60,016 nt of DNA from Alphaproteobacteria bacterium (GCA_027482195.1 JAIXWE010000085.1:1-60016); one strand, 5' to 3'; shown: positions 37,098-47,782, numbered from the stretch's first letter. Notes: generated from the sequence alone by a model not told the origin. Numbers and translations: made by a program.

Positions 37098-37726
37098 GTG
37101 CGTGTGGTGCGAAACCCCTGAAAGGCAGAGGCCGTATCTTTGATCTTACCCAAAGTGCGGCCAATTTCCATGATATTTTGAATGCGCCGGTCTAAAAACG
37201 CGTTTGTGATCACGCCGCCCTCGGATTCATCATTCACCCACACCATCGTTGTGCCTAATAAAATCGAGGATAAAAGACCGCGTTTGGTGTGGCGGTTGTA
37301 ATCGGTTGCGGTGTCGCCCGCCCATGTCCAAATACGGTCGGCCGTGCGCCACAAAACGCGTTGGCCTTGCATCACCCGCATGGGCAACGCCCAAAACGCA
37401 AGGGATGATTTGACCACCTCGCGGTGTGGTTCCAAAATTTGAAACCGTGTGGTCACGGCCAAACGAATGCGATCGCGCACGCGCAAACTTTCCAAGGGCA
37501 CGCGCGCCAATTTTTCCATCATCAACCGATCCGTTTTATCGGTGAAATGTGCCACGACATCCGACAAACCATTGGGAAACACGGCCAGCGCCATACCGTC
37601 TTGATACCCCGCCTTGGTGGCCGCCTTGACCACAGAGTCCCACACCCAACCTTCTTGCGCGACATCTGACAAAACAGTGTCAATAATTCGGTCACGCATA
37701 ATTTCAACATTATCCGGCATAAACAT
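37094..37726 (-). CDS. COQ9-family ubiquinone biosynthesis protein
   Basis: GWVWDSVVKAATKAGYQ...AFWALPMRVMQGQRVLWRTADRIWTWAGDTATDYNRHTKRGLL typical of COQ9. Confidence 0.88.
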   Translation of the reverse strand: MFMPDNVEIMRDRIIDTVLSDVAQEGWVWDSVVKAATKAGYQDGMALAVFPNGLSDVVAHFTDKTDRLMMEKLARVPLESLRVRDRIRLAVTTRFQILEPHREVVKSSLAFWALPMRVMQGQRVLWRTADRIWTWAGDTATDYNRHTKRGLLSSILLGTTMVWVNDESEGGVITNAFLDRRIQNIMEIGRTLGKIKDTASAFQGFRTTRT

Positions 37727-37814
37727 CCCTTTTGTTTGATGTGTGAGCTTAGCATAAAAATATCCGGTTTTGTACTTTTGACTTTATTGCGCTGCACATC
37801 CATATTGAAACCTT

Positions 37815-39182
37815 ATGCGTAAAAGGAAAAAGGATTTTGCAATGCAAGATTTTGACGAAAATTCGATGGGCGGGCGCGTCAAGCGTTACGGGCGTGTGTC
37901 AACCACCATGGCGGGGTTGGCCGCACGCTTGATGGGTGAAAAATTTTTAGGAATAAAAATCGCGCGCTCTGATCACGCGGCTGAGTTGACACAGGCTTTG
38001 GGCAATCTCAAAGGCCCGTTGATGAAGGTCGGGCAAATTTTATCAACCATTCCCGAAGCTTTGCCCGCCGAGTACGCGCAAGCTTTTCAACAATTGCAAT
38101 CAAACGCGCCACCCATGGGATGGGCGTTTGTGCGCCGGCGCATGAAGGCGGAATTGGGAGTGGATTGGGAAAAGCACTTTCAAAATTTCTCACAAGAGGC
38201 CGTCGCCGCCGCATCGTTGGGACAGGTTCATAAGGCAACAGATCACAAGGGTCGGGTTTTAGCATGCAAGCTTCAATATCCGGACATGGCATCCGCCATC
38301 ACCGCTGACCTCAATCAATTGAAAATTATTTTTTCAATTTATGAAGCGTATGACAAAGCGATCAAGACATCACAAATTTATGATGAATTAAAAGACCGTC
38401 TTTTCGAGGAATTGGATTATGTGCGTGAGGCCAATGCGTGCCGCATGTACAGCCACATCTTACGCCATGAGAAAAATATTCATGTGCCGGAAGTGATTGA
38501 CGAATTATCCACCACGCGGCTTTTAACTTCGACCTGGCTTGAGGGTAAAAAAATTCTCACCTATGTTGACCGGTCAGTGGAAGAACGTAATATCGTTGCG
38601 ATGAATATGTTTCGCGCATGGTATATTCCGCTTTATTTTTACGGCATTATTCATGGCGACCCGCATTTGGGAAATTACACAATTCGCCCCGATCACGGTG
38701 TCAATTTACTCGATTTCGGGTGTATTCGCGTCTTTCGCCCCGATTTTGTCAACGGGGTGATTGAGCTTTATCGTGCTTTGCAAAATAATGATATGGAGCG
38801 CGCCGTTCATGCGTACGAGATTTGGGGATTCAAAAATCTTTCCAAGGAAAAATTGGAAACCTTAAGCATTTGGGCGCGGTTTTTATATGAACCAGTTTTG
38901 GAAGATCGTGTGCGTGTGATTGGTGAAGCAAAACACGGTGTGTATGGCCGCGAGACCGCGCAAAAAGTTCATCAAAAATTGCGCGAATTGGGCGGCGGCA
39001 TCACCATTCCACGTGAATTTGTGTTCATGGATCGCGCGGCATTGGGTTTGGGGTCTGTTTTTATTCATCTGCAAGCTGAGATTAACTGGCATCAGCTTTT
39101 TGAAGATATGATCAAAGATTTTGATGAGGCTTCTATCGCCAAAAATCAAAAAGAAATTCTGACACAATTTCATCTTGCGTAA
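37815..39182 (+). CDS. ABC1/AarF (UbiB/COQ8) atypical kinase
   Basis: LMKVGQILSTIPEALPAEY, AAASLGQVHKA, IHGDPHLGNY; alternative start MQDF 37842. Confidence 0.92.
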   Translation: MRKRKKDFAMQDFDENSMGGRVKRYGRVSTTMAGLAARLMGEKFLGIKIARSDHAAELTQALGNLKGPLMKVGQILSTIPEALPAEYAQAFQQLQSNAPPMGWAFVRRRMKAELGVDWEKHFQNFSQEAVAAASLGQVHKATDHKGRVLACKLQYPDMASAITADLNQLKIIFSIYEAYDKAIKTSQIYDELKDRLFEELDYVREANACRMYSHILRHEKNIHVPEVIDELSTTRLLTSTWLEGKKILTYVDRSVEERNIVAMNMFRAWYIPLYFYGIIHGDPHLGNYTIRPDHGVNLLDFGCIRVFRPDFVNGVIELYRALQNNDMERAVHAYEIWGFKNLSKEKLETLSIWARFLYEPVLEDRVRVIGEAKHGVYGRETAQKVHQKLRELGGGITIPREFVFMDRAALGLGSVFIHLQAEINWHQLFEDMIKDFDEASIAKNQKEILTQFHLA

Positions 39183-39201
39183 TTTTTTTTGCGAGGGATT
39201 T

Positions 39202-39621
39202 ATGAAACTTTTTATATGTCTTGTGATCAGCTGTTTTGTGTTCTTAAGCGGGTGTGTGCAAGCGCATAACCCTGATCCCGCGCATAATAGCCGCAACGCC
39301 CTTGATTGGCCGGGCGTTTATCACGGTGTTTTGCCATGTGCAGATTGCACAGGAATTGACACCACCCTCACCCTGAATGCTGATCAAAGTTTTGTGAAAA
39401 AAATGCGTTACCTGGGTAAATCGAAGAAAGTTTTTGAAAGCGCGGGGCGATTTACCTGGATCAAAAATAATTCATCCATTCATCTTAAAGATGCCCAAGG
39501 ACGCGATGACGGACGTTTTCAGGTGGGCGAAAATCGCCTTTTTATGTTGGATCAAACGGGGCAAAGAATTCAAGGCGCATTAGAAGATAATTATATCCTT
39601 GAGAAAAAGTCCGCTTTTTGA
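39202..39621 (+). CDS. NlpE-like lipoprotein
   Basis: Lipobox FLSGC; WPGVYHGVLPCADCTGIDTTLTLNAD. Confidence 0.85.
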   Translation: MKLFICLVISCFVFLSGCVQAHNPDPAHNSRNALDWPGVYHGVLPCADCTGIDTTLTLNADQSFVKKMRYLGKSKKVFESAGRFTWIKNNSSIHLKDAQGRDDGRFQVGENRLFMLDQTGQRIQGALEDNYILEKKSAF

Positions 39622-39640
39622 TTCAAGCTTGCGCATTAAA

Positions 39641-40459
39641 TTACGGGCGCGGTGCACTTACATTCGCCTGACCCGCGAGTAATTTCATCACCGCGCGGCT
39701 TTGCTCGACGCTATCAAGCCTTACAACCGCGTTATCGGGCGCCTTGTCACCCACACCAAAGGAAACACCATTCATATCATTGACAACCGCCATCATCGGT
39801 TGATCCGCCACCGTATCACCAAAACAAATTGGCACGGATCCTGACTTTAAAAGTTTTTGAAAAATGAAATCCGTCGCACTTCCTTTATCAATACCGTGTG
39901 GCACAATTTCAATATAGGTATCAATGCCGGGTTTATGAACCGCGATGATGTTTGCAACATCCCCCGCTTCTTGACGGGCGATATGTTGAAAGTGGTTATA
40001 TGCGCGGATAATATTTGCAGGATCAACATTTTTTAAGCTTAAGGTAATTGCACAGCTTTTGTGATCTTCGACAATCACGCCCGGATAATCGGGTACCAAA
40101 GTGTGAAAAAGTTTTACAAGCTGACCATGCCCTTCAACCGCTTTTTTAAAGGCGGCTTTTAAGGAGACAGGCTCAGCGATATGTGCACCGGTTTCTGTCG
40201 CCACCCACATATTGGGAGATGAAGATGGGAAAAGATTGCGCACAAAAATATCAGGCCGACCGGTGTTGATCGAAACCGGGTTGCCCGCGCTTTGAATCTG
40301 GGTAAAAATTGCATCAAGCTCAAAGTCCGGCTCAACCGGATCGTGAATTGCGGGTTTACGATTGACCAAAGCGCCATCAAGATCGGTGACAACAAGAAGT
40401 TTGCCGTTGATCACCGCATCAATCAAGCGCGGCAAATGGGTTTCCAAACGGTGAGGCAT
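39641..40459 (-). CDS. HAD-family sugar-phosphatase-like hydrolase
   Basis: VVTDLDGALVNRKP motif I; GDTVADQPMM motif. Confidence 0.75.
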   Translation of the reverse strand: MPHRLETHLPRLIDAVINGKLLVVTDLDGALVNRKPAIHDPVEPDFELDAIFTQIQSAGNPVSINTGRPDIFVRNLFPSSSPNMWVATETGAHIAEPVSLKAAFKKAVEGHGQLVKLFHTLVPDYPGVIVEDHKSCAITLSLKNVDPANIIRAYNHFQHIARQEAGDVANIIAVHKPGIDTYIEIVPHGIDKGSATDFIFQKLLKSGSVPICFGDTVADQPMMAVVNDMNGVSFGVGDKAPDNAVVRLDSVEQSRAVMKLLAGQANVSAPRP

Positions 40460-40528
40460 ACGCAGTCCCTTTCACGCAGATAATTTTTATGAAAAGAATA
40501 TACAGGATTGCGATGATCTTTGTCAAAA

Positions 40529-41173
40529 TTAATTTGGTGACATGGCTGGATCGAAGCCCGCTCCAGATTTTGCCGGTGCGCCTGATTCCAAGCGCGCCAA
40601 AAGGCTTTTGGAGGATTGCCAGCCAATTCCATGTTGCTGAGCCAGATCTTGCGTCATCGGTTTGATATCAGAACTTTTTAAGACATTTGCGGCATCTGCT
40701 GTGAGGTCGTGCAAAATTTCAACCTCATAACCCAAAGCAACAGCATCAAGAGCCGTTTGCGCCACGCAGATACTTCTGTTCAAACCCAACACTGAAACCC
40801 GAGTCACATTTTGATTTTGTAAGAAATAATGCAAATCACCATGCACGCCGTATTTTTCTATTTCAAAAGCCGAGCTTGAATCTTTTTGAAATGTTTGCCC
40901 GCGCGCAAGGCGCGCAACGCCCAACTGGTTTTGCTGCGCGTAATTATCATCTAAAAAATCTTGGTTGAGAACACTGCTCATATAAATAATGTCGACAGTC
41001 TCAGGAAGCTTTTGCAGAAAGTCGTCCACCCGCGCCACAAGCTCGGCGCTGTTATCAATCATCTCCAAAAAATAATTCTGCATATCAATGACAAGACATG
41101 CCGCGCGCGCAGGTGAATCCGCCACGTCTTCTGAGGCCGCGGAAAAGCTTTGAGATGCTTTTATATGTGTCAT
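40529..41173 (-). CDS. isochorismatase-like cysteine hydrolase
   Basis: CLVIDMQNYF, GLNRSICVAQTALDAVALGY. Confidence 0.85.
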   Translation of the reverse strand: MTHIKASQSFSAASEDVADSPARAACLVIDMQNYFLEMIDNSAELVARVDDFLQKLPETVDIIYMSSVLNQDFLDDNYAQQNQLGVARLARGQTFQKDSSSAFEIEKYGVHGDLHYFLQNQNVTRVSVLGLNRSICVAQTALDAVALGYEVEILHDLTADAANVLKSSDIKPMTQDLAQQHGIGWQSSKSLLARLESGAPAKSGAGFDPAMSPN

Positions 41174-41375
41174 GCGTTTTAAACTGCTCGTTTTTATTAT
41201 TATGAAAAAATCTTAACGAATATTTGCCCTTAATGCAAGTTTTATATCCTTAAAACCAAACTTTATGAACCGTTTTTCCCTGCTGCGCTGCGGGATAAAG
41301 GGATGTGGTATCCGCGCTTTAAGCCTGCTAATACTTGCCATCTTTTAATCTTACTTTTGTTGCGAGGGCGCTCCC

Positions 41376-41906
41376 ATGTCCATTCAAGATGTCTTGATGA
41401 CCAATATTATTTCATTAAATAAAAACGCGACCATTGGCGAAGCCATGGCCACCTTAAAGCAATATCATTTAAGTTCCGCCCCCGTGACGGATGATAACGG
41501 CGTTTATCTTGGCAAATTCGGCATACGGTGTCTTTTGCGCGCCCTTCTTCCCGCGGCTGTGACAATGGAAGGCGGATTGGGGCATGTTGACTTTTTATTG
41601 GGCACCATGCCGGGCATTGCCAAGAAAATGAAAAAGTTAGAGAGCCAAAAAATTTCTGAATTTCTCGATAATGATCTTGCACCTCTCACGCTCGAAAGCT
41701 CGTTACCTGAGGCGATGCGTTTGATGTGTGCCTATAGCGGATCTTTACCGGTGATTGATAGTGCCACAAAAAAATTGGCCGGTGTAGTTTCCGCACGCTC
41801 TGTTTTAAGCAATCTTGAAATTCTCTATACGGCTATTTCCTTGCGCCCTGATGAGATTAACGAAGATGATTTAGAGCTTCTCAGAAAACACAAAGTTATT
41901 TCGTAA
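41376..41906 (+). CDS. CBS-domain protein
   Basis: Tandem CBS motifs (IQDVLMTNIISLNKNATIGEAM; LPVIDSATKKLAGVVSARSVL). Confidence 0.85.
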   Translation: MSIQDVLMTNIISLNKNATIGEAMATLKQYHLSSAPVTDDNGVYLGKFGIRCLLRALLPAAVTMEGGLGHVDFLLGTMPGIAKKMKKLESQKISEFLDNDLAPLTLESSLPEAMRLMCAYSGSLPVIDSATKKLAGVVSARSVLSNLEILYTAISLRPDEINEDDLELLRKHKVIS

Positions 41907-41931
41907 TATTTATTCGTGAAAGGGTAACCCT

Positions 41932-43245
41932 ATGAGTATTCTTGATCCGCTTCTTCTTGCCTGTTTGGTTATGGTGATGGTGTATTATTTTGTCATTAGT
42001 GACAAAATGAACCAAGCCGTTGTCGCCCTTCTTGGTATGGTTTTGGTTATCGTTTTGGGTGTGGTGACACAAGAAGAAGCCATCGCCGCGATTGATTTCA
42101 ACACTTTGTTTCTTCTTATCGGCATGATGGTCATTGTTTTGACCATGAAACGATCAGGGGTGTTCCAGTTTCTGGCGATTTGGGCGGCGCGGGCATCGCG
42201 TGGAAATCCCCGCGTTCTTTTTATTCTTCTGTCATTAATAACGGCCTCATTATCCGGGCTCCTTGATAACGTGACCACGGTTATGCTGATTGTGCCAGTT
42301 GTTCTTTTGATCACCGAGCAATTAAAATTGAAAGCCTGGCCGTTTTTATTGGCCCAAGCCTTTTTCTCGAATGTTGGCGGAACGGCGACCTTGATCGGGG
42401 ATCCACCAAACATCATTATCGGCTCGGCCGTTGGTTTTTCCTTTATGGATTTCGTTTATAACGCAGGCCCCGTGGTGGTTATGTGTCTGGTTGTTTATGT
42501 CGCTCTTTTTGATTTTATCTGGGGACGCCACATGACCACATCCTTGCGCGCCCGCGCGCATTTGTTGCGTTATAACCCGGTTGCCGCCCTTGAAGACATT
42601 CCCCTTTTGTACAAATCGTTGTTCGTTTTGGCATTGACGATTGGAAGCTTTATCTTCGGCCACATGTATTTTCACATCCAAACCGGAACATCGGCGCTTG
42701 CGGGTGCGGTGTTGCTTTTACTTCTCGATAGCTGGAAAATTGACAAAGAAGAACGCAACAAGCGCGTGCAAAAAGCTTTTGAGCATGTGGAGTGGGAAAC
42801 GGTTTTCTTTTTCCTTGGTCTTTTTGTTGTCGTGGCCGCGCTTGAAAAAGTTGGTGTGCTCAATTTCTTCGCCGAACAAATGGTTACCTTTACCCAAGGT
42901 GATTTCAACACAATGGCGATGGTGATTTTATGGGGCTCTGGGCTTCTCTCCGCCTTCATCAATAACATCCCCTTCGTGGCGACGATGATTCCGATTATCA
43001 AAGATATGGCTCCGCAATTTGGCGGCGCAGAAGCGATTAACCCATTATGGTGGTCGTTGGTCTTGGGTGCCTGTTTCGGTGGGAACGGATCATTGATCGG
43101 AGCCAGCGCGAACGTGATCGTTGCGGCTTATGCCGGACGGGCGAGCCAACCAATTTCATTTATGAAATTCACCTTGGCCGGATTCCCGTTGATGTTGATC
43201 TCGATTGTTATCAGCACAATCTATATCTACTGGCGTTACCTGTAA
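41932..43245 (+). CDS. ArsB/NhaD/SLC13-type permease
   Basis: Multi-TM; LLDNVTTVMLIVPVVLL, GGTATLIGDPPNIIIGSA, FINNIPFVATMIPII. Confidence 0.9.
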   Translation: MSILDPLLLACLVMVMVYYFVISDKMNQAVVALLGMVLVIVLGVVTQEEAIAAIDFNTLFLLIGMMVIVLTMKRSGVFQFLAIWAARASRGNPRVLFILLSLITASLSGLLDNVTTVMLIVPVVLLITEQLKLKAWPFLLAQAFFSNVGGTATLIGDPPNIIIGSAVGFSFMDFVYNAGPVVVMCLVVYVALFDFIWGRHMTTSLRARAHLLRYNPVAALEDIPLLYKSLFVLALTIGSFIFGHMYFHIQTGTSALAGAVLLLLLDSWKIDKEERNKRVQKAFEHVEWETVFFFLGLFVVVAALEKVGVLNFFAEQMVTFTQGDFNTMAMVILWGSGLLSAFINNIPFVATMIPIIKDMAPQFGGAEAINPLWWSLVLGACFGGNGSLIGASANVIVAAYAGRASQPISFMKFTLAGFPLMLISIVISTIYIYWRYL

Positions 43246-43336
43246 AAACACGGCTTGGTTGTTTGAATATTATTGATTCTTAGATAGTTGCTATGAATGG
43301 TTTTCGAGCGCACTATAGCCTTGCGCTCGGTTAACT

Positions 43337-45214
43337 ATGTTCCTCTGTGAGCCAAAAATGAAAAACAAGCAACACATCACGTTCCAGGATCTGAATAAAT
43401 GGGAGATTTTAATTGTGATCGCCGCACTTGCTGCGATTGCATTTCATTTCTTGCTCCTCACCACATCTTTTCGTGACATTCCTCTTCAAATAATAATCGT
43501 GGCTGGGGGCTTGCCGCTTCTTGCACAGATTGTTGCAAAACTTCTCAAGGGTGATTTTGGCGCAGACCTTATGGCGATTATTGCCTTGATCACCGCGGCC
43601 ATTCTTGGCGAGTACCTTGCCGGAGTTTTGATTATTATCATGCTCTCTGGCGGGCAAGCGTTAGAGTTTTACGCGATGCGCAAAGCGTCTTCGGTTTTGC
43701 GTCTTTTGGCGGAGCGCATGCCGTCTGTTGCACATCGTAAAAATGGTACAGAAATTGAAGACATCGCACTTGATCAGATCAAAATTGGTGATGAGATTGT
43801 TATCTACCCGCATGAAACTGCGCCCGTTGACGGTGTTGTTATTGAAGGCCACGGGACGATGGATGAATCTTATCTGACAGGTGAGCCGTATAGCATTACC
43901 AAAACCCCCGGTGTGGGTGTTTTATCTGGTGCGATTAATGGGGAAGCGGTGTTGGTTATTCGTGCAGAAAAAATCGCAAGCGATTCCCGCTATGCCCAGA
44001 TTATGCATGTGATGCAAGACGCCGAACAAAAACGCCCCGCCATACGACGGATCGGTGATCAGATTGGTGCAATTTTTGCACCCTTTGCATTGCTTGTTGC
44101 GGTTGCTGCGTGGTATTTCACCGGTGATTCCACACGCTTTTTAGCCGTGTTGGTGGTTGCAACGCCCTGCCCGCTTTTGATTGCTATTCCGATCACGCTT
44201 ATCAGCGCGATTTCAATGGCGGCCAAACGCGGAATTATTATCAAAGACCCCACTGTGTTGGAACGTCTTCCGACATGCCGCACGGCCATCTTTGATAAAA
44301 CCGGCACACTCACCTATGGCAAGCCGGAAGTGACCGAAATTCTTCCAAGACCCGGGCTTGACGGCGATGATATTTTGCGCCGCGCAGCCAGTCTTGAGCG
44401 TTATTCCAAACACCCGTTGGCGGAAGCAATATTGGCGGCAGCGAAAAAGAAAAATCTTATATTAATGGATGCAACCACGGTCTCCGAAAAACCTGGCCAA
44501 GGCTTAAGCGGAATTGTTGATGGACATGAAGTTAATGTCACCAGCCGCAAGAAATTTCTTGCCGCACATCCTGAAATGAATGCACATCTTCCCGCGACCG
44601 CCGCCGGGCTTGAATGTTTGATTGTCATTGATAATCAATATGCCGCGACCATTCGTTTGCGGGACGCACCGCGCGATGACGGAAAGCCTTTTATCGCCCA
44701 TTTATCACCCACTCATAAATTTGATAAGGTGATGATTGTATCGGGCGACCGTGAATCGGAAGTTTCTTATCTTGCCAATCTTTTGGGTATCACAGAAACA
44801 TATGCGTCACAAAGCCCCGAACAAAAGGTGGAAATTGTGCGTGCGCAAACGGCACTTGCCCCAACGCTTTATATGGGCGACGGCATCAATGACGCGCCCG
44901 CCTTGGCGTCGGCCACTGTGGGAATCGCATTCGGGCAACACAGCAGTGTCACCGCAGAAGCCGCCGGCGCCGTCATCATGGAAAATTCATTGGTGAAAGT
45001 GGATGAACTTATTCACATCTCAACCGACATGCGCAAAATTGTTTTGCAAAGCGCTCTGGGCGGTATGGCATTGAGCATTATCGCGATGGGTTTTGCGGTG
45101 GGGGGATATATCACGCCCGTTGCCGGCGCCTTGCTTCAAGAAGTGATTGACATTCTTGCCATTGCCAACGCCCTGCGCATGACATGGCAAAAACAAGTCA
45201 AAGTGGATATTTAG
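43337..45214 (+). CDS. P1B-type heavy-metal ATPase with TPC motif, no N-terminal metal-binding domain
   Basis: TPCPLLIAIP, DKTGTLTYG, HPLAEA, MGDGINDAPALASA. Confidence 0.93.
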   Translation: MFLCEPKMKNKQHITFQDLNKWEILIVIAALAAIAFHFLLLTTSFRDIPLQIIIVAGGLPLLAQIVAKLLKGDFGADLMAIIALITAAILGEYLAGVLIIIMLSGGQALEFYAMRKASSVLRLLAERMPSVAHRKNGTEIEDIALDQIKIGDEIVIYPHETAPVDGVVIEGHGTMDESYLTGEPYSITKTPGVGVLSGAINGEAVLVIRAEKIASDSRYAQIMHVMQDAEQKRPAIRRIGDQIGAIFAPFALLVAVAAWYFTGDSTRFLAVLVVATPCPLLIAIPITLISAISMAAKRGIIIKDPTVLERLPTCRTAIFDKTGTLTYGKPEVTEILPRPGLDGDDILRRAASLERYSKHPLAEAILAAAKKKNLILMDATTVSEKPGQGLSGIVDGHEVNVTSRKKFLAAHPEMNAHLPATAAGLECLIVIDNQYAATIRLRDAPRDDGKPFIAHLSPTHKFDKVMIVSGDRESEVSYLANLLGITETYASQSPEQKVEIVRAQTALAPTLYMGDGINDAPALASATVGIAFGQHSSVTAEAAGAVIMENSLVKVDELIHISTDMRKIVLQSALGGMALSIIAMGFAVGGYITPVAGALLQEVIDILAIANALRMTWQKQVKVDI

Positions 45215-45242
45215 TTTCGAGAAATAACGCGCTTTTAACAAA

Positions 45243-45644
45243 CTAAACCGTGGTGATTTCAATTTTTCCTTCAAGAGTGCGTTGCACTGGGCATTTGGCG
45301 GCAATTTCGATGAGTTTTTTGCGCTGATCTTCCGTCAATAAATCGCCTTGTACGCTGATGTGTTTTTTGAACACGCCGACCTTGTCAATTTTTTGGAAGG
45401 TGAGCGTGACCTCCACTTTCTCAAGCGGCCATTTTTGTTGAAGCGCGTACCAACGCACGGTCATCGCGGTGCATTCCCCCAACGCCGCCGTGAGAAGATC
45501 ATATGGCGCGGGACCAAGATTTTTTCCGCCCGCACCTTCCGGTTCGTCACCCGTAAAAATGTGACCGGAAACATCAATGGACACAGCATAATTACTTTGT
45601 CCGGTTTCATTGATATGCGCGGTAATTATTTTATCTTCTGACAT
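45243..45644 (-). CDS. OsmC-family protein
   Basis: PYDLLTAALGECTAMTVRWYA; C-terminal CPVQRTLEGKIEI. Confidence 0.9.
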   Translation of the reverse strand: MSEDKIITAHINETGQSNYAVSIDVSGHIFTGDEPEGAGGKNLGPAPYDLLTAALGECTAMTVRWYALQQKWPLEKVEVTLTFQKIDKVGVFKKHISVQGDLLTEDQRKKLIEIAAKCPVQRTLEGKIEITTV

Positions 45645-45656
45645 GATGTTTTCCCT

Positions 45657-46658
45657 TTAGAAATATTTGCAATGTCCGCCTTCATTTTCCCAGCGCGCAA
45701 GAGCCTTCTTTTCCTGTAGCATGGATTTGCAACCCCGCGCCATCACAAGTTCTTCATTTGCGGGAATAACATAGACCTTAAAATCACCAACCCATCGTAA
45801 ATGCGCGATAATTTTATCGCGAATGGGGGCGGCGTGCTCACCAATTCCACCCGTGATGTCGTCACGTTGCGCCATTTTGCAAAGTACGGCCGCATCAATG
45901 GTGGACGGCATTTTCTCATTGACCATTTCCACCGCGGATAAGATTGCGACTTTTGGTGTGCCCAACCCCAGCCCACGAAATAAATCAATCGCGTTTTGAA
46001 CAATATCCCTTTTATCCATCAAATCTGGTTTGATATTTATGGCGGCGTCGGTGAGAAAAAGTGGCTTGTGATAGCGCGGGACATCCAAAACAAAAATAGG
46101 ACTCATGCGCTTTCCTGTGCGCAGACCTTTATTTTTATCAACAACCGCCTCCATCAACTCATCAGTGTGAATATTGCCTTTCATCAACGCCTCGACATCG
46201 CCATTGCGTGCCATGTTCACGGCCATCTCGGCGCTGGCGTGACTGTGAGATGTTGTGATGATCTTATAATCCCTCAGATCAATATGGGCATCATCCGCCA
46301 CTTTGCGAATTTTATCTTCTGGCCCAATTAAAACAGGATCTATAAGCCCGGCTTTGGCTGCCTCAATTGCACCCGCCAGGGAGTAAATATCAACCGGGTG
46401 AACCACGGCAACACGCAAAGGTTTTAAACCCGATGCCTTATTCATCAGCCATTGTTGGTAATTATGATTGCCGCTTTTAATTTGCACTTCAGGCAATGGA
46501 AGCGCTTCCCAACTTATTTTCTCAGAAGGCGCGAGGACAAGCGCCTCGCCCTCCACCACATGATCACCCTCATCATCGGCGCACAATGTTTGGAATGTAA
46601 TATGTTTGTGTTTCGCATCTTTAGTTTTATTTATGATGCAGTGTTTTGTAAGTGTCAT
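45657..46658 (-). CDS. phosphate acetyl/butyryltransferase family
   Basis: ALMKGNIHTDELMEAV, FLTDAAINIKPDLMDK, AILSAVEMVNEKMPSTIDAA. Confidence 0.9.
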   Translation of the reverse strand: MTLTKHCIINKTKDAKHKHITFQTLCADDEGDHVVEGEALVLAPSEKISWEALPLPEVQIKSGNHNYQQWLMNKASGLKPLRVAVVHPVDIYSLAGAIEAAKAGLIDPVLIGPEDKIRKVADDAHIDLRDYKIITTSHSHASAEMAVNMARNGDVEALMKGNIHTDELMEAVVDKNKGLRTGKRMSPIFVLDVPRYHKPLFLTDAAINIKPDLMDKRDIVQNAIDLFRGLGLGTPKVAILSAVEMVNEKMPSTIDAAVLCKMAQRDDITGGIGEHAAPIRDKIIAHLRWVGDFKVYVIPANEELVMARGCKSMLQEKKALARWENEGGHCKYF

Positions 46659-46671
46659 TTTGAAATTTCAA

Positions 46672-47339
46672 TCATGATCTTGTCGCACCACCACCATCAA
46701 CCATATGCACGCCGCCAGTAATATTTTTTGAAAGATCGCTCACAAGAAAGGCGGCCATGTTGCCGATATCATTGAGATCAATCATACGATGAAGTGGCAT
46801 TTTCACGGCGGTAGATTTCAAAAGCCCGTCGAAATCGGCAATCCCCGATCCGGCGCGGGTTTCGATCGCACTGGGGGATATCGCATTGACGCGAATATTT
46901 TTTTCCCCAAGCTCCGCGGCCATGTAACGCACACTTGATTCCAACGCCGCCTTAACAGGCCCCATAAGCCCATAATTTCTTACAACTTCCCGGCTGCCGA
47001 TATAGGTCAATGTTAAAAGACTGCCGCCTTTTGCCATCAAAGGTTCGGCGTGCTTTGTCAAACGAAGAAAGGAATGGCACGAAATATCCATGGCCTCAAG
47101 AAAACCTTCTCTTGAGCTATCGGTCACGCGCCCTTGAAGATCCACTTTTGGTGCATAGGCAATGGCGTGAAGAAGAAAATCTAACCCCCCCATTCTTTTT
47201 GGATGGATTCAAATAATCCCTCCATTTGCGCTTCATCACGGACATCACAAGGCAGAATAATTCTCGCATTAAGCTCTTCTGCCAATGGGCGCACATAAGG
47301 CTCGTCTTTTTTTCCTTTAAGATCTAATAATGCCATCAT
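46672..47339 (-). pseudogene. fabI: enoyl-ACP reductase (fabI) remnant, frameshifted and missing the NAD-binding motif
   Basis: C-terminal ORF 46672-47193; N-terminal piece MMALLDLKGKKDEPYVRPLAEELNARIILPCDVRDEAQMEGLFESIQKEWGG* in another frame, joined at a 7-C run. Confidence 0.8.
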
Positions 47340-47714
47340 CTTTATATGCCTTTTTGTAACGAATATCTGTCATAGAGCATATTCGCCACGCTGTGGCTTT
47401 GACTGCAATCAAATGATCTGAAATTTTCAAGCTTGAATCCTTTGGCGTGTAGCAACGGGGGTGCAACGACAAAATTAGAACCACTCGTAAGGCGGCTAAA
47501 TATTTGAAAAGATTGGTTGCGGGGGCCGTAACCGAACTATGCATATAAGCATTGAAAATAAAAGGATATTTTGTTTTATACCCTAAAAATATACCCTGCT
47601 CTGTACCCTAAAAAATAATTATCAGCGTCTGGGAATTGAACTTACGGCGCGTCAAAAGTCTCTACACTAACCTTGATTGACATTTATCCAAATTTAGGAT
47701 AATATTCCTTTATT

Positions 47715-47751
47715 AACGCCACAAATGTATCCGCATTTGGGGCGTTTTTTT
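47715..47751 (+). terminator. intrinsic terminator-like hairpin
   Basis: aacgccacaaatg...catttggggcgtt followed by TTTTTT. Confidence 0.75.
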
Positions 47752-47782
47752 ATTTCTAACCCAAGCAACCGCCGGAGGCAAT

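Noticed and set aside
47615-47660. Possible antisense tRNA remnant (tgggaattgaacttac)
   Set aside because: Too short and degenerate to support a tRNA or att-site call
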